Shown here one piece after another: positions 33,142-45,200 of a stretch of 64,000 bases of DNA. Every line of letters begins with the position of its first letter. The stretch's first letter is position 1. The notes below the pieces were generated by a model. The model did no database searches, was not told where the DNA came from, and worked only from the letters and a program-made list of their open reading frames with translations. The stretch covers positions 78,811 to 142,810 of the forward strand of contig JBBHKE010001156.1 of assembly GCA_037447655.1 (NCBI GenBank), in the 5' to 3' direction. A program made the translations under genes and the position numbers. This stretch comes from Zygnema cylindricum (lineage: Eukaryota > Streptophyta > Zygnematophyceae > Zygnematales > Zygnemataceae).

Positions 33142-34556
33142 CTCCTCTAAACCTTTAGACTCTCTTAGCCACTGACTCCGCATTCCTCCCTAGAAAACTT
33201 CAATTTAGGTGGAGGTAAAGGCTTAGTCATCATATTTGCTACAATCTTCTCATCCGGCGGATAACTCAGTTTCAAAATTCTGTACATCACCTTCTCTCTT
33301 ACAAAATGCAACTTGATATCAATGTGCTTGCTTTTGAAGTGATGACTCTATTTAGATGCAATCGCAATAGCTGCATGGTTGTCACACCACACTATTTGAG
33401 GTCCGGATTGCATGAAGTGAAGTTCTTGAAAGAGAGACTTTACCCACAGTAACTCCTTGACACCTGAGCTCCTTGCCATATATTCAACCTCCATTGTAGA
33501 CTGAGCTGTTACTTTTTGAAGCTTATTGTTCCAGCAGTATATTCCACTTCCAATCTTCAAAATAAATACGGTGGTGGAACGGCGAGTTGGCATGTCTCCG
33601 TAGCTAGCATCGCTCCAAGTCTGAATTTCGACTTCATCTCCTCGCGAGCAAGTCAAAGATTCCGTGTCCGTGAAAGATACCGCAAAACCCTCTTTGCTGC
33701 TTCCTAATCTGATTTCCTTGGATTATGTAAACTCCGACTCAAAACACTAACTGTTGCTGCAATATCCGACCTCGTAAAGTTCATGAAGTAGATTAGGCTC
33801 TCGACAATCTGGCGGTATGGAATAGTGGTCATAAAGTCTGCCTCCCTTGACTCCAAGGTGTCATCAAAAATGACTCCTCCATTGGTCTTCATGCCTTCCA
33901 CTTTTTGTTTAAATTCCATGGGAGTGGCACTTCCCTATGCCTCTGCCATGCCAAACTTTTCAAGCACATTCCCTATTGCTTCCCGCTGCGTTAGATGGAT
34001 TGTTCTCCTATCTTTATCCCTTTCTACTTGAATTCCAAGAATATAATTTGCCTCACCTAAATCCTTCATCTCAAATCTTGAATTCAAGGTTGCCTTTTTT
34101 TTGTTAATCTCATTAAATGACTTGCTTAGCAATAGCAAATCATCTACCTACACCCCAATGTAAATAACCCGATATTCCCTTTTCGTAACAAAGACTGAGT
34201 TATTTGAACTAATCCTCACAAAACTAAGATCAATTGGATACTCATCTAGTTTTTCAGATTCCACTGACGTGGAGCAGGCTTTAGACCGTACAAGGATTTC
34301 AATAGTTTAGAGACCAGATTTTCTTTTCCGGTCTTTGCATACATTTCTGGTTGCTTCATATAAATTACTTCCTTTAAATCTCCATGCATGAAAGGGTTCT
34401 TAAAATCCATTTGATGTAATTCCATAACTTCAATGGCCGCTAAAGACAACAAAATTCTAACAATTCGAAATCGGACAACCAGAGAGAAAGTCTTTTGATA
34501 GTCAATTCCCTCCTTATGACTATAGCCTTTTGCAACAAGCATAGCCTTATACCTTT
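33142..34556 (-). pseudogene. pol: Copia D': RT and RNase H
   Basis: Minus-strand pieces in order: LVAKGYSHKEGIDYQKTFSL, MELHQMDFKNPFMHGDLKE, SLYGLKPAPRQWN (34542-34246); a degraded catalytic region then FEMKDLGEANYILGIQVERD (34138-33935); TIPYRQIVESLIYFMNFTR (33919-33704); RNase H with WSDASYGDMPTRRS, QSTMEVEYMARSSGVKELLW and WCDNHAAIAIA (33656-33348), then the family C-terminus to ~33150. Frameshifts and stops separate them. It is truncated at 34556, where a J-type LTR starts. Confidence 0.85.
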
Positions 34557-34990
34557 TGTTGTTTTTGAAATGCTAGTTTCGCGCGTACACCACATTTTGT
34601 GCGCATGCGATGTTTTGTGCGTAGATTATTACCGGAAGTAATGCGGTTATACAAATAGAGGTTCGAATGGATTTGTGGATAGGGAGAGTAAATGTATGAG
34701 TAAAATTAAAGGGACGTGATGGAGTAATTGAGTGGCCCGAAATGCGTTAATAAATGGATGGCGGATTGTGACGCGATCCGACGTAAAATATTCAAAGAGA
34801 TTGAAATGGCACGTCGCATCTACGAAACATAATGCGACAAGTGGCATTTATGGAAAAGGACGCGACGGTACAAAGAATCTTATTTTACAGGTGTGCTTTA
34901 GATTTGGTAGGCGTAATTTATGGCGAAGTACGTAATTGCGGTTCGCACAAATTTGATGCGACCCAAAAGTGAAGCGGAACCATGTAGAAT
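34557..34990 (+). repeat. J-type LTR fragment
   Basis: Starts tgttgtttttgaaatgc and follows the J LTR (minus-strand sense of 20516-21750): ggttcgaatggatttgtgga, atggcggattgtgacgcgat, aaacataatgcgacaa. Similarity fades near 34920-34990. It interrupts D' pol. Confidence 0.6.
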
Positions 34991-35452
34991 TTTGTTGACC
35001 AACGTTGACTGTCTCAATTTTAAGTACAGTACAGTACAGAAGTACACTTTGGCGGCTCTACTTGTCAGACAGGCCTCCAAACCGAAAACTGCGACTTAAG
35101 TACATTTTCGTACTTAAAAATGACGGCGATCGATTTGTCTGCCAGTTACGTCTCTGCACTGTACCTTTTCTTCCTTTTTCTTTACCAAACGTCAAATCAC
35201 CTCGCGAGGTGATTTCAGTACGAGTGTGAAGATGAGCTGTAAGTGGGTCGAAAAGATAATAACGCCAAATTGGAGTACGCTCCAAGTTTAAAAAGGACGC
35301 CAAATGTACTTTAATTCTTTCCCATTTTTCGTACGGCTTAATATTTTAGCTTTGCAAGTTCCATTTTCTGTGAAAACGACAGAAAAAAAGCCTTAACCCT
35401 TCAACACATGGGCACAGGGCTTATGGGCCGGGAAGGGGAATCTACAGTACCT

Positions 35453-35669
35453 CACCGTGAATCGCTATTACCGTTAATGTTTTTTTCGCCACTGAAAACA
35501 TCTTTTCTCCGTACACATTTGTCCAATTTTCAGTTTAAGACCGCCATTCGTAAGCTGAGAACGTAACCTTTAAATCGCAACCGTCAAATCCACAATGCGA
35601 CAAATGTGTACGGAGAAAAGATATTTTAAGAGGCGAAAAAAACATTAACGCTAATAGCGATTCACGGTG
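35453..35669. mobile_element. Fold-back MITE with ~80-bp inverted repeats
   Basis: Left caccgtgaatcgctatta… and right …taatagcgattcacggtg pair for about 80 bp each, including ttaatgtttttttcgcc. 217 bp in total, close to a full palindrome. It shares the CACCG terminus with the elements at 25785 and 30871. Confidence 0.8.
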
Positions 35670-36026
35670 GTACTTCGATTTTGAGACAGTCAACGCTAGT
35701 CGATAATAGTCAAGTCGTACGGGCGGCTGGAAGAAAACGGAAGAAAACCTGTTTGAAATTGTAAGAATAAAAGTACACTCACTTTTTAACATTACTGGTT
35801 GAAAAACTTAGACTTCAAAGTCAATATGTACGGATGGATGAGGGGATCGCAGCTAACAAAACGACATGATAAAGTACATGCGCGCTTTGATCCCCCACTC
35901 TTGATTCTTCTGAAACTGTACGGCAGGCCTTATACATGATCGCAGTTCAATTTGTCGTTATCCTCGGGGAAGTACAAAGTGGTTCGCAAATGTGAAGAAA
36001 TGGAAAACAATCTGTCTTTTAGTACC

Positions 36027-36060
36027 CTCTCCCTCTCCCTCTCCCTCTCCCTCTCCCTCC
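36027..36060 (+). repeat. CTCTCC microsatellite in the probable 5' UTR of the LRR gene
   Basis: Five to six ctctcc units ~105 bp upstream of the chosen start codon. CT-rich leaders are common in plant genes. Confidence 0.8.
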
Positions 36061-36164
36061 TCCAACCAGATCTGAAGAGCGGAGCTTTAGTTAGAAAAAA
36101 AGGGCACTTTTTGTCGTTTGTGAAAATCCCTTTCATAGCCTCGAGCGATAGCCATTGCGCAGCC

Positions 36165-36261
36165 ATGGCGGCCACTACCGTCATCGCTTCACTGCTTATC
36201 TTATTCTGCCACGTGGCACTCGTAATAGGATATTACGGTGGACCCATGGCAGAGCCAGATA
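36165..36261 (+). CDS. Exon 1: signal peptide
   Basis: MAATTVIASLLILFCHVALV then IGYYGGPMAEPD; a hydrophobic h-region ending near residue 22. Donor gtacgt at 36262. Ends in phase 1. Confidence 0.75.
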
Positions 36262-39200
36262 GTACGTTTTCCCCTCCTTTGACTTTCTTTTGCTCGCCTT
36301 TTTTTTGTTAAGCTATGCAATGCTTGTCTTCACACGTGTGAGTATCGCCCCGATTCGCACCTATATCGCCCCGATTCGCTCCTCTTACGGCTTTGTCTGT
36401 CTTTTGCAGAGTCGGCGCTGGAGGCGGTGAAGGCGGCGATCGAGAACCAGGATCGATTTCCAGAAATTCGCTGTTATGCGGAAATATGGGGTCCCTTTAA
36501 ATGCGACGATTCCGGTCGCGTGTACAATATGTGAGTGGACGGCGCTGATTGGATTTCTCTCAATGATTGCAGTTTGACTTTTTGTCGCGGATTTCCCGCT
36601 GACTTGCGAACTGCATTCGGATTGGTTCGCTGCGCGCGCTGCTCCACACTGTGTATCGCTATTAGTGTTAATGTTATTTTTAGCCGCTTAAAACATCTTT
36701 TTTGCGTACTCAATTATCGGATTATGGATCTGACGGATACGATTGAAAGCTAGGATTTTCAACTTCCGATTGCCTGTCTCCATGTGAAAACCGGACACGT
36801 TTGCATGGAGAAAATGTGTTCTAATCGGCTAAAGAAACATTATAAGAAAATTGCCACTTAGAACATATTTTCTCCGTTCACACTTGTCCGATTTTCAAGT
36901 TGAGACCGCCAATCGGACGCTGAGAATCTTACCTTTCAATCGCAGCCGTCAGTTTCACAATCGGACACGTGTGTACTGATAAAAATTGTTTTAGGAGACG
37001 AAAAACAACACATAGTGATTCGAGGTGTTCTGGATTATTGGATCGACTGTTGGGCGGTGGCGCGAGAATTGGAAATGGACCGAAGGGGTTGAAAGCGGGC
37101 TTGAAATTGAAGGGATTGCACCATTTTGAATGTTTAATCAAACATGTGTGGGTAAAAAAAAAACTAAATTCCCTTGTGAGTTTTGAATTCTAGTTTTGTT
37201 GCCATAAAAACAAATTATTTTGGTTTATGGTAGCTACGCAGGTTGATTTAAAATTGATTCCAAGATTTCGTTCAAAAGAACTGAATTTTCTTGAAGCGGT
37301 CTGAACTTTGGAGTTCAATAACATTTTTATTTTTTTTGTGTGTTTTTTAGATTACTACCCTCGTTTGTTTTGTGTGTATGAAAACGGCAGTCCAGTATTC
37401 TGTCCAAATATCAGATTGCTGCATTATTTTGCGTCAATTTTGTATGTATCTTTGAAAATCTTTAAATCCTCCAATTTTAGGAGAAATATCTCAGTTTTGG
37501 TCTGTGTCAAAATTTGGATTTTTTCCGTAAATATTGAAAGAATTTTTCAAAACGGCGCTAAAAGGAATGCTTTACATATAAACAGTAACTTTATGGTTTA
37601 AAAATTCCAGCCCGTGTTAGCGGGGCAACAAGGGGAGACAAGAGAGTTGAGAGGGAGGGTAGAGAGGGAGTTGGGGACGAACGAGAGGGGGGTGAAGATA
37701 TCTCTTTGGGTATACGCGAGAGGGGAAGAGGGGGAGGTTGGTCGGATTATAAGGAACAGACTCGTTCAACGAAAGAAGGGAGAGGGCTGCAGAATGTTGC
37801 AGAAAGGACTGAGAGGGCCCATTGCGGCAGAAATCGGCAACTTAACGCGATTGACAGACCTGTGAGTGAAAATTAGGAGAGGGGATGCAGCTCATAGGCA
37901 AAAAGGATATAAAAGAAAGCGAAGGATAAAACCAACAAAGTTAATCGAAGTTTAAACTTTTACTTTCCAGCTTTTGGTTGTTGGTCGTCAAAATGGAGGA
38001 TAAGAGGGATGGAGGTTAAGTCGGAGTTGGGAAGTTATCACATTTTAACATGTAGTTTGTTGTTCTATTTTCATTTTCTCTTTTTGGTAAAAAAAAAGTT
38101 TTTTCAAGGTTTGCCTGCTTAAAATTATTAGCAAAGACCATCCTTTTGGTTTCCATGTATGATTATTTTAGCTTTGGAGTTCTTTAGATTGTACAGTTCC
38201 ACATAGGATTGGGCTAAAATAAGTGGAGTATAGATTATCAAAGGGATAGGCCGAGAATTTTTTTTTGTCTTAGAGAGGAATCTGGATACGCATCCTAGTC
38301 AAAAAAAATAAATTGATTTCTTATGATTCGATTGGGTATATAAATACGAAACGTCTCAGGATTCATGCCATTTTTAGGGTTGAACATGCTCTTTTTGCTG
38401 ATGAATTATGAAGCTGTCCATCTAACGAGCTAGGAGGCGTTGGCGGGGAGGTTTGCTGGGGTGGGTTTAACAAATGTGCCAGATATCTAGGCCTGAACTT
38501 TTTAACTGGAGACATTCCATCGTCCATTGGTCAACTGAAATCCCTTGAAAGATTGTAAGTCAACATTTTTTTTTTTAATTCTGAAAATGCAAATTAAATG
38601 TATCAGTGTATTGTGAATTAACATTTCTTTTGGTGTTTATTCATTGAAACTGTTTTGAGATTGTTCTTTTTTTTTACATTTTTTTTTATCTTACTTCTTT
38701 GATTTGAATTTAGAAAAATGATTTTCTAATTTTTTTCTTTCATTTAAAGTTTTAATTTGGAAACAAATGAAAGCTTTTCAATAATTCTAGAATCCTTTTT
38801 TTTCCACCTTGTTTTCAGGTTTGATTTCCTCTATTTTCCTGTTTTTTGTTTGAAATAAGAAAAATCCTAAAAGTTTATAATTGTATGTCGTAGGTGGAAT
38901 GTGGTCAGGAGAAAAGTCATAATGAAATGTTTTACAATAAGAACGTCAACCGTTACAGTTGGTGACATTGACGTTTCACGTCGCACGACGTAAATTAAAT
39001 TGCAATTTGAGATTTTTATCGTATCTGGGTAGCTAAGATCACCAAGACGCCCATAGGGCAGACTAACTGGAAGGAATTTGGAGGGGGTGGGGATTTGGTG
39101 GGTGGGGATATCCGGTGTCACAGATATTTACATGACAACTATTTGAATGCGAGCATTCCATCATCCATAGTTAAATTAACGTCCCTCAAAATCCTGTAAG

Positions 39201-42200
39201 GCACACGTCGAAACGACTATGGTATGCATCAAATATGTGCTACAGATGATGATTTTTCGTTGCGCAAGGTATTTCACAAAATGTAGATCGTAAGAATCGT
39301 AGTCGCCTAATAGTTGCGAGTTCTAATTCCATGGTACTTGATTATTCTTTTTAAATTTAAAGGAAAGTAAAAATGTGCATATTTGTTTTTTTGAATTTAT
39401 ACACAAACATCATACATCAACATATTCATATGTATGTATGCCTAAATATATTCGTATATATATCTATATGTATTTTATACATGTGAAAATCTACGCACAT
39501 ATATGAACACACACAAACACACTAGCATTTAAACATGTTTAGAGCATTGGTTTTAGGTTTTTTTTTTGGTAATTACTTTTTAGTCTGACATAGACACATC
39601 AATTTAAATTATTTAATGGAAACAGATAAACATGTAAATGTGCACTCGTAAAAACGTACTTAATATATTAAGTATTATGTTGAGTATGTGGTTTACAAAC
39701 CAGGTTTGTTTGTATGACTAAATCGTGTACTTATCAAACAATCATCCTCGATCTAGTGTCTTCAGTCGATGTTAACTAAAAAACATGTGGAGGGTGGTGA
39801 GGTGAACAGGTGGATAAGCACATTGAAGCCGAGTGGAGGCAGTCCATTTCCGTCATTTATTTGTCAGATGACGTCACTCGAAATTTTGTAAGGCACATGA
39901 CACAATGATGACGTCAAGGATAAATGTACTTTGCATGTTGTTTTTGTTGCAAAAGCTGTTTCACCATATTGTAGATTGTACCAATCATTGTTCTTTAATA
40001 GTTAGTGTTGGCACTGTTATTGAGAATGTAAGTTTTTTCTTTTGATTTTTTCAAGTTTTTCATTTTAAAAATATAAGATCAATTCTTCAAATGTTTGGAC
40101 GTTCTGTTCTTAATCGGTCATTTTGGAAGACTATGGAAACGAAAGAAGTTTTATTTTAAATTTTTGTTGCCAATGTGTGATTTTTTTTTTGAAGTTATGA
40201 TTTTCCTTTGCATGTTGATCTTTATCGCTATTATTCTGCTTACAATTTAGAAATTAAATTTATGAAATTTATGTGACGCGTTTGAGGAAGTGGGGAGAAG
40301 GGTGGTGATTGTGAACAAAAACGATGTGATGTGAAAACATTGTATTCTGCAATTGTTTTTTTTCCCTCCCATTTTTAGTGGGTTTTATTTTTAATTGGAT
40401 TCACAGACAGTTATTTCTGTTTTATGATTTTTTTCCATTAAACCACTTGAAAGGGGATAATTTTTGCGAAATAAGGGAGGAAAGGTCAAAGGGAGGGAAG
40501 CAAAAGGTAGTATATAAATGTACAAACGTGTTTTATTATATATATATACGTTTGAATATATGGGCGGGAGATAGAACTAAGTAATCACTGTTTTGATCTT
40601 TGACATCCTAATGTAAGGCATCTTACAATTTTTATTAAATCTAATTTAATTTTTGCCATCCATTTATAAGACCTTTCCTTTATTAAGTAATGTAAACTAA
40701 TTTTGTATAGTTCATTTATATATATATATATATTACATTCAAATTGAAAAAATAAAATTCCAAAAATTTATACTCAATTTTCTGTTGGTTTGTAACCTTT
40801 CAGTTGGTACTTATCGAAATGCATTTGGGGGGGGGGTGGAGGGAGAGGGAGGGTTGATGGGGTGACTATGCCACGTGTCATAGAATTCTAGAACGATTCT
40901 TGGTTACTGGAAGCATTCCGTCGTGCATCGGTCAAATGACATCCCTCCTAGGATTGTGAGACTCGTGACTCAGGCAACAACTATTTACAATAAGCAATGC
41001 TGATTGTTTGTTGCAAAATATAGTCCACACGTAGATTATAAGAATCATAATTTGTTAGTGGATTAAAATTGGCAGGATGATTGAAAGTATATGTATATCC
41101 ATATATGTGTGTATGTAAATACATATTATTATGTTTATACACAAAAGTGCAATATATGTTCAAAAGTATATGTTGATATACATTGTATATATATACAAAT
41201 TATTTTTTTTCTCATGTATATTGTTTTCAAGTGGTTTTTTTTTAGATTTTTTTTTTTTCCATGACTTGTCAAACTTTAGTGAATTACCAGAACATCTTAA
41301 TAAAAGATGCATTTTTGACAACCCCAAAAATGAACTAGTGGACTGCAGCATGTGGTTTACAAATTGAGTTGGAATGTATCATCCAATTCTTATAATTCAA
41401 TTTTCGTTATAATGGCAAAAAAATTCATGTAATTTTATGGTGTGCATTTCATTTTTTAAAAGTGGGCGATCAAATTCATCAGTTAAACTTAAAAATTCAC
41501 TAACAATTATGGTGATCAAATTTTGTAAGGCCCATGTTGAAAGAGGTGCTTTCCGTACACATTAACTGGAAACCATTTGGGAGGGCTGTGGGGTTTGGTG
41601 GGGTGGGCACACTTGTGACGTGTGTCACAGAGTCCTATCTAACAACCAGTTGACTGGACCCATTCCGTCGTCCATCGGTCAAATGACATCCCTCACAGGA
41701 TTGTAAGACACGTGACACTATGGTTTTATTAAAGATAAATTTGTTACATATATTTTTATGGTTTGGTACAAAAAGCATTCCACACATCATAGAATGCATC
41801 GATTATAGTTCTCTAATGGTTGAGAGGTAGAAAAGTAATTGCAAATATCTTTTAAATTTCCTGCGTTTCGTTTTGAAAAATTGAAGTTTGACTCTCTTAC
41901 TTATCCGCTATTGTTTTTCGAAAGAAACGTCTTGATTTGAAGGAAAAGAATGAAACTAGAACAATTATTACCTTTCATTCTACGGTCGATGTTTGAGAGT
42001 TTTCTTTTGTGAAGTTGTGAATTCCTACATGCGTATGCATATGTAGGGTGAATACACATATATCTGATAGGTACAAGATAGTAAATAATCACTTAAGCGG
42101 AAGCATAATAAACATCACCACAAAAGAAGAGAGATTCGGCCGAAGTCCATAATATTCAACCAAAAGGTTTTCCTCAAACATACAAAAGATCTTTCACTCA

Positions 42201-45200
42201 TTCACTCTGTCTAAATCTCTCTGACGAACTCTACCGCTTAATTACACTCCTAACTCTTACGCTAACTGGCATAAGGACACATCAGAGTACACGGCACATA
42301 AAACGTGCCTTACCATCTCTTCATAACAATGTGTTTTTAAAACGTTGTCATTGTCATTGTCAATGTTCTTCAATGGTAGCTCCTCAAAACTTAGTGAGTC
42401 GCCAAAACAGCCTTAGTAAAGATACATTTTTAAGAACCCAGAAAATGTTCGAGTGCAATACTTTTTGTACGTGGTTTAAAACTTGTGCTCGTTTGTGTTA
42501 TTACTTCTAGAAATCAAGTGGGGTTTTTAAAGAAGAAGTGTTTCATGTAAGCTTGTGCTACCCATTTCAATTCGCAACTGATAGATTTCATCAATCTAAC
42601 GGTTACAACTCAAATTCCACGTGAAATTGTTTTTTCAAGTTTTGTAAGGCCGATGTTGGATAAAAACCCTACAAAGTGCTTACCAAGAAGTCATTCTGAT
42701 TCTTATTTTGGTGTAACTTTTCGATTCATAGCAATCGGATATCCTTTGGGGAGGGGTTGGTGGGCTGGGATGGCCGGTGTTTCAGAGGTCTAAGCAACAA
42801 CCAACTGGGTGGAAGCATTCCATCTTCAATTGGGCAACTGGCATCTCTCGAAAGATTGTAAGCAACGTGACATCATGATTATGTTACGCATCAAATAAAT
42901 ACTAAAAATATTGATCGTTTGTTACAACAAACATTACAAAAGTTCTTCTGTCACTCATTCACTCTGTCTAAATCTCTTTTACCAACTCTACCGCTTACTC
43001 GATTAAATCTTACGCTAACTCGCATAAGAAAACATCAAAGTACATGGCACATAAAACGTGCCTTTAATAACTCTTCACAACAAAGTGACACCTGAAAACA
43101 ATTCTGAGAACTAAAAATGAATGAAGCTAACTGACTGTACGGACTCTTGACCAAAAGTCACATAGACACGGAACAATAAGTTCCACAACGAACCTGATAT
43201 TGCCGCCGGTACAAAGGCATAGCGCCAAAATATCGAAGGGCCCGATTGCACGATGAAACCCAACAATATCCACAATATTTATTTGGTTTTTCACTTTGAA
43301 AAACCCAGTTTGATTTTTCACATATTTTAAGTACTAATGTTTTCGAGAAGAAATGCCTTTATCAAAGGAATTTTATCGTTTGAGGATTTGCGTATGTTGA
43401 CCTTTCTATTTTTTTTCGTTCTCCTTATGTTCGAGAAAAGTATAAATAGAATAAACGAGTTGAAGAAAACGCATGTGAACAAAAACTATGAGGTGACAAA
43501 AAACTGCGATTTGCGATTGTTTCCTTTTCCTCCCTTTATTCTTGGGTTTAATTCTTAACTTGTTTTGAAAATTAGTAAGTTTTGTTTTTTCTTAAACCAT
43601 TTGAAATATAATAATTTTTTTGACGAATGGAGGAAAATCTTATGGGAGGGGTGGAAGGGGTAGGATTTGAATGAAACATACTACTTTTTACTTGTGTAGA
43701 TAAAGTATATATACATTTGTTATGCACTTCTTTTATTTTTTTTAAGTCGACAAACGTTGTCATTGTCATTGTCAATGTTCTTCAATGGTAGCTCGAAATT
43801 TAATGAGTCGCCAAAACAACCTTAGAAAAGGTACATTTTTAAGAACCCAGAAAATGTTCCAATGCAATACTTTTTGTACGTGGTTTAAAACTTATGCTCG
43901 TTTGTGTTATCAATTCTAAAAATCAAGTTGGCTTTTAAAGACGAAATGTTTCATGTAAGCTTGTGCTTCACATTTCAATTCGCAGCTAATAGATTTTCAT
44001 CAATCTAACAGTTACAACTCAATGGCCACGTGAAACTGTTTTTCTCAAGTTTTGTAAGGCCGATGTTGGATAAAAACCCTACAAAGTGCTTATCAAGAAG
44101 TCATACTGATTCTTATTTTGGTGTTCAATTCATAGTAATCGGATATCAATTGAGGAGGAGTTGGTGGGTTGGGGATGCCCTGGTGTCTCAGATATATACA
44201 TAATAATCAACTGGGTGGAAGTATTTTTTCTTCAATTGGGCAATTGGCATCTCTCCAAAACTTGTAAGAAACATGTCATCATGATTATGTCGCGCATCAA
44301 ATAAATACTTCAAGTATTGATTGTTTGTTACAACAAATATTTCACCTCATTGTAGATTGTAATAATGATATTTCGCTGGTAGTTGAGGGTTGGCAAAATA
44401 ATTGATAAACTATTTAGCTCGTTTGCTTCAGGTTTGTATTGTAGAAAAATAAGTTAGAATATGATGCTAGTTTCTAGAGTTCAAATCAGGATTTGATATT
44501 CTTATGTAAGTGAAATTCAAGATTGTGCGAAGAATGAACAAGAAGAATGTACCCTTAAAAATCTTTGCATGTGAAGGATATGAAATTTTTTGTTTCTACT
44601 TGTCTAAAATTATATGCATTTTATCATTAGTTTTTCTTACCACCAAATGAGCAGTTCGTTTGTAGTGACTATAAAGAACAAAGAATTCCCTTTTTCAGAC
44701 CGTTGACATGAAACTCATGGCTTGCCAAGTAATTTCTTTTTTGATTGAGTGACTATATTTACAGTGATATTTCCTCCAACTATTTTACCGGGGATTGTAT
44801 AAACATCACAGAATCTTGGAAAATTTTTTATTCAAGGAATAATTGCTTCTCAAATTGTGGATGGCAACGAGGAAATAGCGATTGTGAAGCGTTTTGCAAT
44901 GCGACCCAACCAGAGGGGCCTTGTGGGGGAGGTGGTATTTGCACCAATGGTACGGACGGGATATCTCGCACGTGTGCATGCTATGAGGGATACAACAAGG
45001 ACGCCAACAAGTACATTTGCAAACGTATGCTCTCTTTTGGCAAAATGTGCATAGGAATGAATGTTTACGCCATGGAAATAACAATGGATTGTCTTGTTTT
45101 TCTTCTCCCTTTTCTCATGCTTGTTAATTCCAATCAAATGTCTTTATGCATGACATTGATTTTTGGTCAATAAAGTTCTTAGTAAAGAAAAACGTAAAAG

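Noticed and set aside
36165-36530. Receptor-like kinase
   Set aside because: No transmembrane helix or kinase motifs (HRD, DFG) between 36165 and 47400; the C-terminus is a lectin domain followed by a stop.
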